Of a DNA stretch of 64,000 bases, positions 8,100-16,005 are shown one piece after another; positions within the stretch are counted from its first letter, which is position 1, and each line of letters opens with the position of its first letter. Made by a program: the position numbers and the translations under genes. The stretch covers positions 1 to 64,000 of the forward strand of contig PKCK01000072.1 in assembly GCA_002862085.1 (NCBI GenBank), written 5' to 3'. The DNA is from Planctomycetota bacterium (GTDB lineage: Bacteria; Planctomycetota; UBA1135; GCA-002686595). The notes beneath the pieces were generated by a model. It was not told the DNA's origin. It ran no database searches and saw only the letters and a list, made by a program, of their open reading frames with translations.

Positions 8100-9932
8100 T
8101 CAGCGCCGACGGGCGCCGTACCCCCTCCGGCGACCGCCTCGGCGCCCGCCCCGGCGCCTGGGGCCGCCAGGCCCTCGATCGCGCCGGATCATCGAGTGCG
8201 GATCGCGCGGATCCCGCCGGCTGGCCTTGGCCTCGAACTCCTCCGCGACCTCCGCAGAGACGTCGAACGTCGTCGCGTTGGGGTGCACCGAGATCGCGCC
8301 GATCGCCGAACCGTCGACCTCGCCTCGGCGACAAACGGCGGCGAGAACGCGGGACGGGTTCGCACCCTGGTTCTCCCCCCAGTTGATGAAGAAGCGGACC
8401 GAGCCGGCCGAGGGAGCGCGGTCGGGGCTGCGCCGCGCCCCGCCGTCGACGGCTTGCCTGCTGGGTCCGCCGTCGCGGACATCTCGTGCGCGGGCGGCTC
8501 GCCGGGGGCTGGCCGCGTCCAGGAGAACGGAGACGAGGTCCTCGGGCTCGTGGGCCTCCAGGAGCTCCTTCGCGAACTCCAGTCGAGCCTGGGCCGCACC
8601 GGCGGCGAGCGCCGTCTCGATCCGCGCTGCGAGCGCCGAACGATCACGCTCCTCGACCACCCGCTCGACGTCCGAGGCCGAGGGGACGTCCGCCCAACCG
8701 ATCTCGACGCCGGCGTCGGCGACGAGCCGCTCCACCGCCCGGCGACGTCGCGGAGGGCAGAAGAGCACGCTGCGCCCTTCCTGGCCGGCCCGCCCAGTGC
8801 GGCCGCTCCGGTGGGTGTAGGTCTCGGGATCGATCGGCGGGGACGTCTGCACGACGACCCCGACGTCCGGGACGTCGATGCCACGCGCGGCGACATCGGT
8901 CGCGACCAGAACGTGCACGGTGCCGGCTCGGAACGCGCCGAGCGCCCGATCGCGCTGGCTCTGCACGAGGTCGCCGCTGATGGGAAGCGCCTTGAACCCA
9001 TCCGCCTCCAGCTGCTGGGCCAGATCCGCCGCGTCGCTGCGGCGCTCGACGAACACGAGCGTCCGGCTCTCCTCCTCGAGGAGCAGCAGGTTCACCAGCG
9101 CCGCGTAGCGTTCGTTGGGACGGACCAGATGACCGATGTGTTCGATGTTCGCGTGGGCGTCCCCGATCGGTGACCCCTCGACCATCAGCGCGTTCCGCTG
9201 GTATCGACCCGCGAGATCCTGGATCCCCGGCGGGAAGGTCGCTGAAACGAGGTGAGTCCGGTGCTCTCCCGCGGACGCGTCAAGGATCGCCTCCAGGTCC
9301 TCCCGGAAACCCATGTCCAGCATCTGATCGGCCTCGTCGAGGACGAGCTCCCGAACGCTGGAGAGATCGAGCTGACCGTTGCGCAGGTGATCGACGAGCC
9401 GGCCAGGAGTCCCCACGAGCACCTGGGGGCCGCCAGCGAGCGCCGCCCGGTCCCGGTGGATCGGCGTTCCTCCGGTGACCGAGATCAGGCGCGCGTTGGC
9501 GATCCCTCCGAACAGCCATCGAAGCTCGCCGAGGACCTGACTGGCGAGCTCCCGCGTCGGGGTCACCACGAGCGCGACCGGACCCGCCTCCCGGGCCTCC
9601 TCCGACGCAGCGTCCCGGACGACCGGGGCCATCACGAAGCCGAGTCCGACGGTCTTGCCCGAGCCGGTCTGGGACGCGACGCGAAGATCGCGGCCCTCCG
9701 CGTCAGCGTCGAGGATCGCGCGCTGCACCGCGGTGAGGCCCTCGAAGCCCCGCCCTTCGATGGCGGCCCGCAGATCCGAGGCGAGACCTTCGAAGGCGTC
9801 CACCTCGGTCCCAGGAGCCACCTCCACCGGACCCGCAGCGCACCCGTCGCCTGCGGGATCGCGCTCACGCTGGCCAGCGGACAAACCCTCGTCCACGCCC
9901 TCGGTGGGGCGTTCTTCGTCGCTCTTCATCAT
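8100..9932 (-). CDS. DEAD-box RNA helicase with DbpA-type RNA-binding tail
   Basis: ATP-dependent RNA helicase of 610 residues. Motifs in order: Q-motif GFEGLTAVQ (62-70), Walker A QTGSGKT (88-94), PTRELASQV, TPGRL, DEAD (199-202), SAT (230-232), ATDVAARGIDVP and HRSGRTGRAG. After the helicase core come a helical linker and a domain matching the DbpA RNA-binding fold (VRFFINWGENQG to EVAEEF), then a basic RRGGRRGGRR-rich tail. This layout fits the DeaD/CsdA-DbpA group involved in ribosome assembly or cold-shock RNA remodelling. The ATG at 9932 is preferred because AGGAG lies 6 bases upstream; a GTG at 9959 is further out. Confidence 0.93.
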   Translation of the reverse strand: MMKSDEERPTEGVDEGLSAGQRERDPAGDGCAAGPVEVAPGTEVDAFEGLASDLRAAIEGRGFEGLTAVQRAILDADAEGRDLRVASQTGSGKTVGLGFVMAPVVRDAASEEAREAGPVALVVTPTRELASQVLGELRWLFGGIANARLISVTGGTPIHRDRAALAGGPQVLVGTPGRLVDHLRNGQLDLSSVRELVLDEADQMLDMGFREDLEAILDASAGEHRTHLVSATFPPGIQDLAGRYQRNALMVEGSPIGDAHANIEHIGHLVRPNERYAALVNLLLLEEESRTLVFVERRSDAADLAQQLEADGFKALPISGDLVQSQRDRALGAFRAGTVHVLVATDVAARGIDVPDVGVVVQTSPPIDPETYTHRSGRTGRAGQEGRSVLFCPPRRRRAVERLVADAGVEIGWADVPSASDVERVVEERDRSALAARIETALAAGAAQARLEFAKELLEAHEPEDLVSVLLDAASPRRAARARDVRDGGPSRQAVDGGARRSPDRAPSAGSVRFFINWGENQGANPSRVLAAVCRRGEVDGSAIGAISVHPNATTFDVSAEVAEEFEAKASRRDPRDPHSMIRRDRGPGGPRRRGGRRGGRRRGYGARRR

Positions 9933-10155
9933 CGCGGGCTCCTGCCCGTCTCCATTCACTCGCGGCCGCTCGTTGCGCCGGCCGCAGTCACACGAGACCC
10001 CCGCGATGTTCGATCCAGCTTCGCTGGACGCCCGCCGCTGTCGCGCGGTGGGACGAGGATCGAGGTCAACGATACTTCATCCGCAGGGGTGGGTCCGGGC
10101 GGGTCCACGAATCCAGTTGTCCTGCGTGCCAGCGCTCCTTCATGATCCACGGGTC

Positions 10156-11367
10156 ATGTTCCACGAGAAGATTCGCGCCCACGGGCACCTGATCGACACC
10201 GGTCTGCTGGAGAGGATCTTCGAGCAGATCACCGAGCAAGGAGCCGATTACGAGGTGATCGAGTTCGACCTCGGCAAGACCCACGACGACGAGTCCACCG
10301 CTCACCTCCGGATCACGGCCGCCGACGAACGGGTCCTCCAGGACGCGGTCGAGGCGGTGGTGGCACTCGGAGGCCAGATCGAGTCGGAGACCGACGCGAG
10401 GCTCTCGGCGGCGCCGAAGGACGCCTGCGTACCCGAGGACTTCTACTCCACGACGAACCATCGCACCCAGATCCGGCTCGACGGCTCATGGGAGGACGTC
10501 GCCGCTCAGCGAATGGACGCCGTTGTCGTGGTCGAGGAGGGCGCGCCCCGGTGCGTGAAGCTTCGTGACATCAAGGAGGGCGACCACGTGGTCTGCGGCG
10601 CCGGAGGGGTGAGGATCATGATCGACCACCCCGACCGCGTGCGGCAGGCCTTCGCCTTCATGAGCAACGACATCTCGTCGGAGCGCCGCGTCGAGACGAG
10701 CATCCAGCGGGTGGCGGAGACGATGCGCTCCGTTCGCGAGCGCGGACAGAAGATCGTCGTCGTCGCGGGACCGGTGGTCATCCACACCGGCGGGATCGAC
10801 GCCTTCAGCAAGCTCGTCGCCGGCGGATGGGTCAACGCCCTCCTGTCGGGCAACGCCATCGCGGTTCACGACATCGAGAACTCGTTCTTCGGGACGTCCC
10901 TCGGCGTCAGCCTGGAGACCGGCAACCCGGTCACCGAGGGGCACAAGAATCACATGCGCGCGATCAACCGGATCAACCACGCCGGCTCCATCGCACGAGC
11001 GGTGGAGCAGGGCGTGCTGACCAGCGGGCTCATGCACTCGCTCGTGACCCACGGTGTCGAGTTCGTCCTGGCGGGATCGATCCGCGACGATGGACCGCTC
11101 CCCGACACGGAGATGGATCTGATCGTCGCCCAGGAGGACTACGCGAGGGTCCTCGAGGGGGCGGGCCTCGTGCTCATGCTCAGCACGATGCTCCACAGCA
11201 TCGGCGTCGGGAACATGCTCCCCTCATGGGTCAACGTGGTCTGCGTGGACATCAATCCCGCCGTGGTCACGAAGCTGAGCGACCGCGGCTCGTCGCAGAC
11301 CGAAGGAATCGTGACCGACGTCGGCCTCTTCCTGCAGCGCCTCGCTCACACGCTGAAGAGCGGCTGA
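10156..11367 (+). CDS. Archaeal-type ornithine cyclodeaminase (LOR/SDH-domain, TIGR00300-like)
   Basis: The 403-residue protein matches the LOR/SDH family, whose archaeal members convert L-ornithine to L-proline plus ammonia and whose domain also forms the C-terminal part of cyanobacterial AgrE/ArgZ. Seen here: an N-terminal GADYEVIEFDLGKTHDDES region, the central KIVVVAGPVVIHTGG segment, a glycine-rich LLSGNAIAVHDIE stretch, and a GITDVG-like end (TEGIVTDVGLFLQRL). The arginine dihydrolase domain of AgrE is absent, so it would act on ornithine only. The ATG at 10156 is the only suitable start next to conserved sequence. Monocistronic; convergent with the next gene, 11 bases apart. Confidence 0.85.
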   Translation: MFHEKIRAHGHLIDTGLLERIFEQITEQGADYEVIEFDLGKTHDDESTAHLRITAADERVLQDAVEAVVALGGQIESETDARLSAAPKDACVPEDFYSTTNHRTQIRLDGSWEDVAAQRMDAVVVVEEGAPRCVKLRDIKEGDHVVCGAGGVRIMIDHPDRVRQAFAFMSNDISSERRVETSIQRVAETMRSVRERGQKIVVVAGPVVIHTGGIDAFSKLVAGGWVNALLSGNAIAVHDIENSFFGTSLGVSLETGNPVTEGHKNHMRAINRINHAGSIARAVEQGVLTSGLMHSLVTHGVEFVLAGSIRDDGPLPDTEMDLIVAQEDYARVLEGAGLVLMLSTMLHSIGVGNMLPSWVNVVCVDINPAVVTKLSDRGSSQTEGIVTDVGLFLQRLAHTLKSG

Positions 11368-11378
11368 GCCGCCGCTCG

Positions 11379-13055
11379 TCAGCGAATCGCCGAGAAGTCG
11401 AGGACGCCGAGGTCGTCCACGTGCCCCGGCGGCTGGGGATGGATCCCGGGGCGGACCGCGCGGGCCGCGAGGGGACTCACGACCCTCGTCAGCGCCGTGT
11501 CGCGGGGCTCGGTCTCCTCGATCAGGCCCGTCGCGACGTCGATCTCGAACCGCTTCCCGGGGGTGTGGAGGGACATGATCTTCCTCCCGCGGATGCGCAG
11601 CCAGACCTCTGCCCCGGGCGGACTGATGCAGTTCTGGATCACCACCCGCCCGCTCGCTCCTCCGCCAGCATCGTCCACGTCGAAGTAAGGCCGGCGATGC
11701 TCCCGCGCGATGAAGACCGAGTCCTCCACCAGGATCGCCTCCACCCCCCGCACCGCTGCCACGGCCTGCTCCGCCATGGTGAGGTCGAAGAGGCAGGCGT
11801 CGATGACCAGGTCGCGCGTGGGGTGCGCCTCCGAGCCCTCGGGTGCTTCTCCGTAGTGCGTCACCACGAGCCCGCCGCTCGACCGCAGCGCGCGGGGATG
11901 ATCGGGGCCGACCACTTCGCCGCCGCTCGTGCGCGTCGAGGGCCAGGCGCTGACCAGGGTGCATCCTCGCAGGACGACCGTTCCCGGATGTGCGTACGAA
12001 CCCGGATCGAAGAACGTCCAGGCGAACGCAGCGCGGCTCGCGCGCAGCCCGACGTCCACGGCGTGGCAGTCCTCGACGACGATCAGCGGCGGCGCGGTGT
12101 AGGGAAGGTTGTCCGCTCCGTACTGCCCGTAGGAACCGGCGCGGTGAGCGAACTGAATGGCCTGCCCGCCGATGCGCAGGAAGGTGTTGCCGCGGTAGAG
12201 CGCGTGCCCGCTCACGCTGTCGTAGATGCCGTGCTCCTTCGGGATGCCCGTGAAGTCACAGTCCGACACGGTGACGTCGCCGAGGTTGTAGCGGCGCATC
12301 CCCCACTTCATCCCCGTTGCGCCGAAGCCGTCGGGCTCCGGCTGGAACGTGAGGCGCGCCAGATCGACGTGACCGGTCTTGAACGCCCCGTCCAAGGGCT
12401 CGTCGAGGCCAGGCACGCCCCCCCGGGCCACGTTGAGCGCCCATTGCCATCCGCATGTGAAGTCCACGTCGCCGATGTCCGGAGCCGCGCCCGGCTTGTG
12501 CGTCACGCTGCTCATGCCCGTGCGCGCCTCGAGGTCCCACCCTCGTCTCGCCCGCACCTCGGGCAGATACGCAGCCTTGTTCTGCGCGGCGCTGCGCGTT
12601 GCGGCCGGGACGACCCTCGCCGCCCATCCATCGGCCCTGCTCGCATCGAAGGTGGCGAGGGCCGTCGCTCCAGCCGATCGGGCGGACTCTCTCGACGCGG
12701 GAGGGATTTCCCGGCTCTCCGTGCGCCGACCCGCGGCGGCCCCACGACCGAGTCGAGCGCGCTCGCGCGCTGCATCAGCGCGTCTCCGCGCCGCCGCTGC
12801 CGCCTCTCCGGCGCTCTTGGCGAGCCTCTCCAGCTCCTCCGCGGCGGCTTCGAGCTCATCGGCGACCCGCTCCGCCTCCTCGGCTGCGCGTCGACGCAGC
12901 GCGGCGCGCTCCTCCGCGCTCAGGAGCTTGGTTCGTTCGAGCTCGGTCAGATCACGCTCCCCCCGATCGCCGCCGTCCTGCGCGAGCGCCGCGAGGGACA
13001 CGAGGAGCCCCGCTCCAGCGAGGAGCAGCCCCTTGGATCCACGACGCGACCGCAT
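11379..13055 (-). CDS. Secreted coiled-coil plus probable beta-helix protein
   Basis: The 558-residue protein begins with a signal peptide (GLLLAGAGLLVSLAALAQ). Residues about 35-115 are a long alanine/glutamate/arginine helix, likely coiled coil. From about 190 to 470 there is a run of short strands typical of right-handed parallel beta-helix proteins: VTVSDCDFTGI, LYRGNTFLRIGG, LIVVEDCHAVDVG, VVLRGCTLVSA, LVIDACLFDLT, ILVEDSVFI, VVIQNCISP. Each rung ends in a Cys/Asn-type turn. Such folds often bind or cleave polysaccharides, but no catalytic residues can be assigned. Divergent from the M14 peptidase, 44 bases between the starts. Confidence 0.8.
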   Translation of the reverse strand: MRSRRGSKGLLLAGAGLLVSLAALAQDGGDRGERDLTELERTKLLSAEERAALRRRAAEEAERVADELEAAAEELERLAKSAGEAAAAARRRADAARERARLGRGAAAGRRTESREIPPASRESARSAGATALATFDASRADGWAARVVPAATRSAAQNKAAYLPEVRARRGWDLEARTGMSSVTHKPGAAPDIGDVDFTCGWQWALNVARGGVPGLDEPLDGAFKTGHVDLARLTFQPEPDGFGATGMKWGMRRYNLGDVTVSDCDFTGIPKEHGIYDSVSGHALYRGNTFLRIGGQAIQFAHRAGSYGQYGADNLPYTAPPLIVVEDCHAVDVGLRASRAAFAWTFFDPGSYAHPGTVVLRGCTLVSAWPSTRTSGGEVVGPDHPRALRSSGGLVVTHYGEAPEGSEAHPTRDLVIDACLFDLTMAEQAVAAVRGVEAILVEDSVFIAREHRRPYFDVDDAGGGASGRVVIQNCISPPGAEVWLRIRGRKIMSLHTPGKRFEIDVATGLIEETEPRDTALTRVVSPLAARAVRPGIHPQPPGHVDDLGVLDFSAIR

Positions 13056-13099
13056 GTCACGAGCCTACCCCTTCGCTCCATCCGAGGCACAATCTGCCC

Positions 13100-15814
13100 A
13101 TGATCCCGAACGCCTTTCGCGCCGCAGCTGCCGTGTGGTTCATGGCGCCGCTGACCGCCGCACCCCAGCTCACTCCGCAGAGCCCGCGGGTGCTCGGCAC
13201 CGACGGCTCCCCCACCCTGGAGGCCTACCTCCCCGCCGGTCAGCGCTACGCGCCGGACTTCCCCCGCCCGGCGGCGGTCCTCGGCTGGCCGGTCGGGACC
13301 TGGCACGTCAGGCACGACCAGCTCGTCCGCTGGTACGAGACCGTCGCCGCCGCCTCACCTCGCGCCGAGCTCTTCGAGTACGGGCGCACGCACGAGGAGC
13401 GCCCTCTCCTGCTGTGTGCCTTCAGCTCACCGCGCAACATCGAGCGCCTCGACGAGATCAGGACCGCCCACGCAGAGGCCGTTCGCGCCGGCGCGGAGGA
13501 TCACGACGGGCCGAGCATCGTGTGGATGGGCTACGGCGTCCACGGCAACGAGTCGAGCGCGAGCAACGCCAGCCTGCTCCTCGCCTACCACCTCGCCGCG
13601 GCGACCGGACCCGAGTTCGAGGCCTACCTCGACCGGACCGTGATCCTGGTGGACCCCTGCGTGAACCCCGACGGCGGCGCGCGCTTCGCTCACTGGGCGA
13701 ACATGCACAAGGGCAGACACCTGACAGCTGCGCCCGCTCACCGCGATCACCGGGAGGCGTGGCCCGGCGGCCGTACGAACCACTACTGGTTCGATCTCAA
13801 CCGTGACTGGCTCCTGCTCACCCACCCGGAGTCCCGCGGCAGGATCGACATGTTCCAGACGTGGCTGCCGACGGTCCTGACCGACTACCACGAGATGGGG
13901 AGCGGCTCGAACTACTTCTTCCAGCCCGGGATCCCCTCGCGGCGCAATCCCCTGACTCCGGTCCGCAACCACGAATTGACGGCGGCCATCGCGCGCTACC
14001 ACGCGGACGCGCTGGACGCGATCGGGAGCCAGTACTTCACCCAGGAGCGCTTCGACGACTTCTACTACGGCAAGGGCAGCACCTATCCGGACGTCCAGGG
14101 GTCGATCGGGATCCTCTTCGAACAGGCGAGCTCGCGGGGCCACCTGGTGGACTCGAAGCTCGGCGAGATGTCCTTCCCCTTCACGATCCGCAACCAGTTC
14201 ACCACGAGCCTCTCGACGCTTCGAGCCGCGGACGAGCTGCGCGCGGAGCTCGGGGCCTATCAGCGTGAGTTCCACCGCAACGCCGTCGCGGAGGCGCTCG
14301 AGGGCGGGATCGCCGGCTGGCTCTTCGGCGGCCCGGGGCAGGAGACCAGCCGCGTCGAGGCGCTCGCGGACATCCTCGCCCGGCATGGGATCGAGGTGCG
14401 CCTCGCCCGGCGCACGGACGACAGCGAGACCGCTCGGATGCGCTATTTCGTTCCCGCCGACCAGCCGCAGTACCGACTCGTTCGGGCGCTCTTCGAGGAC
14501 CGGACGTCCTGGGACGACAACACCTTCTACGACGTCTCCGCATGGTCGCTGGCCCACAGCTTCGACGTCCCCGTCGAGGTGATCCAGCGCGCGAGCGTGG
14601 ACTCCCTGCGCGTTCGCGATCCCCGTCCGCGAAGCGCGCCCAGGAGCGACGGCGGCGGCGCACCGGTGGCTCTGCCGGCGGACACCACGGCCTTCGTTTG
14701 CGCCTGGGATTCCATCCTGTCCCCCCCGCTGGTCGCCGACCTCCTCGCGAAGGGTGTCCGGCTGCGCGTGACCACCGCGCCGATCTCCACGCAGGCGCGA
14801 GTGAGCGAGGGCATGCGCATCAACGGCCCGACCGTGTTCGCGCCGGGCTCGATCCTCGTGCCCCTCACCGGCCAGGAGCTCTCCCGCGAGACCGTCTCGA
14901 GGCTGACGGCGCCCCTGCGCGGGGGTGGCGTTCCCCACGCATTCCTCGCGAGCGGACTGATCGCGGACGCGCCCGATCTCGGAAGCGCGAGTCACCCGGA
15001 GCTCCAGAGCCCGCAGGTCCTCATCGCCGTGGGGAGCGGCGTCTCGGCCTACGAGGCGGGTGAGGTCTGGCACGACATGGACACGCGCATGGGTCTGGCC
15101 GCGACGCTCGTCGAACGCGATCGCCTGGCGGACATGGATCTCGCCTCCTTCACGCACGTCGTCCTCGTCAACGGAGCGACCGCCGGCTGGGGCGAGACCG
15201 AGGAGAAGGCGCTCCTGACGTGGACGCGAAAGGGCGGAGTCCTGATCGCCACCAAGCGCGCGTCCGTCTGGGCCGCGGAGCACATGCTGACGAACGCCAG
15301 CGCGCCCCATGATCATGGGCCGGAGGCCCCCGCCGGCTCGGAGACCGAAGAGCCCGCGCGCAGGACCTACGGCGACTACGAATCGGATCGTGCCGCCACG
15401 CGGATCGCGGGGACCATCTTCCGCGCGGCCGTCGACACCTCACACCCGATCGCGTACGGGCTCGGAGCCACGATCGCGGTCTTCCGCAACTTCGAGCAGA
15501 CGCTGCCCGAGGCCGCGGACCCCTATGCGACGCCGGTGCGCTACACCGAAGATCCCCTCGTCGCCGGGTTCGCGAGCCGAGAGAACGTCGACCGCCTCGC
15601 TGGCAGCCCCGCCATTCGTGTGGAGCGCGTCGGAGCTGGCACCGTCGTGGCGATGATCGACAACCCGGTCTTCCGGGGCGTCTGGTACGGCACGCGACGC
15701 TTCCTCGTCAACGCGATCTTCTTCGGACACACCGTGCAGCGCACGGGCCCGATCGAAGAGCGCTCCGCGGCCGAGGCCATGGACTACGACCACGGTCACG
15801 CGCACGGCCGCTGA
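13100..15814 (+). CDS. Secreted M14-family zinc carboxypeptidase
   Basis: The 904-residue protein has a short signal peptide and an M14 domain at about 70-420. Zinc ligands are H148 and E151 in YGVHGNESSASN, with a later histidine in TDYHEMGSGSNYF; the catalytic glutamate is expected in GILFEQASSRG. LNRDWLLLTHPESR is the substrate-pocket loop of this family. The C-terminal half has class I amidotransferase-like segments (ILVPLTGQELSR, LVNGATAGWGETEEKALLTW) as in other large bacterial M14 proteins. The ATG at 13100 gives the signal peptide. Probably a periplasmic peptidase for peptides or cell-wall fragments; its specificity is not evident. Confidence 0.9.
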   Translation: MIPNAFRAAAAVWFMAPLTAAPQLTPQSPRVLGTDGSPTLEAYLPAGQRYAPDFPRPAAVLGWPVGTWHVRHDQLVRWYETVAAASPRAELFEYGRTHEERPLLLCAFSSPRNIERLDEIRTAHAEAVRAGAEDHDGPSIVWMGYGVHGNESSASNASLLLAYHLAAATGPEFEAYLDRTVILVDPCVNPDGGARFAHWANMHKGRHLTAAPAHRDHREAWPGGRTNHYWFDLNRDWLLLTHPESRGRIDMFQTWLPTVLTDYHEMGSGSNYFFQPGIPSRRNPLTPVRNHELTAAIARYHADALDAIGSQYFTQERFDDFYYGKGSTYPDVQGSIGILFEQASSRGHLVDSKLGEMSFPFTIRNQFTTSLSTLRAADELRAELGAYQREFHRNAVAEALEGGIAGWLFGGPGQETSRVEALADILARHGIEVRLARRTDDSETARMRYFVPADQPQYRLVRALFEDRTSWDDNTFYDVSAWSLAHSFDVPVEVIQRASVDSLRVRDPRPRSAPRSDGGGAPVALPADTTAFVCAWDSILSPPLVADLLAKGVRLRVTTAPISTQARVSEGMRINGPTVFAPGSILVPLTGQELSRETVSRLTAPLRGGGVPHAFLASGLIADAPDLGSASHPELQSPQVLIAVGSGVSAYEAGEVWHDMDTRMGLAATLVERDRLADMDLASFTHVVLVNGATAGWGETEEKALLTWTRKGGVLIATKRASVWAAEHMLTNASAPHDHGPEAPAGSETEEPARRTYGDYESDRAATRIAGTIFRAAVDTSHPIAYGLGATIAVFRNFEQTLPEAADPYATPVRYTEDPLVAGFASRENVDRLAGSPAIRVERVGAGTVVAMIDNPVFRGVWYGTRRFLVNAIFFGHTVQRTGPIEERSAAEAMDYDHGHAHGR

Positions 15815-15946
15815 CCCGGGACGCGTTCAGGGAGACGTTCCGACCGGATGGATCCCGATCCCTGGCCGCTGCCGATGTCGACCTCGGCACGTCCCCTCCC
15901 CGCGGTCTCCACGGGTCGAGGCCCACGGGTGCGCGGCGCGGGGAGA

Positions 15947-15968
15947 CGATGCGTGCGCCCACGCATCG
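15947..15968. terminator. Terminator-like hairpin between convergent genes
   Basis: CGATGCGTG (15947-15955) pairs perfectly with CACGCATCG (15960-15968) around a CGCC tetraloop. It sits 38 bases beyond the minus-strand stop at 16006 and 133 bases after the M14 stop, so it could end transcription in either direction. No T-tract. Confidence 0.55.
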
Positions 15969-16005
15969 CCCACGGCCGCTCCCTGGAGGGCGGCCGGCGC
16001 CTGGA

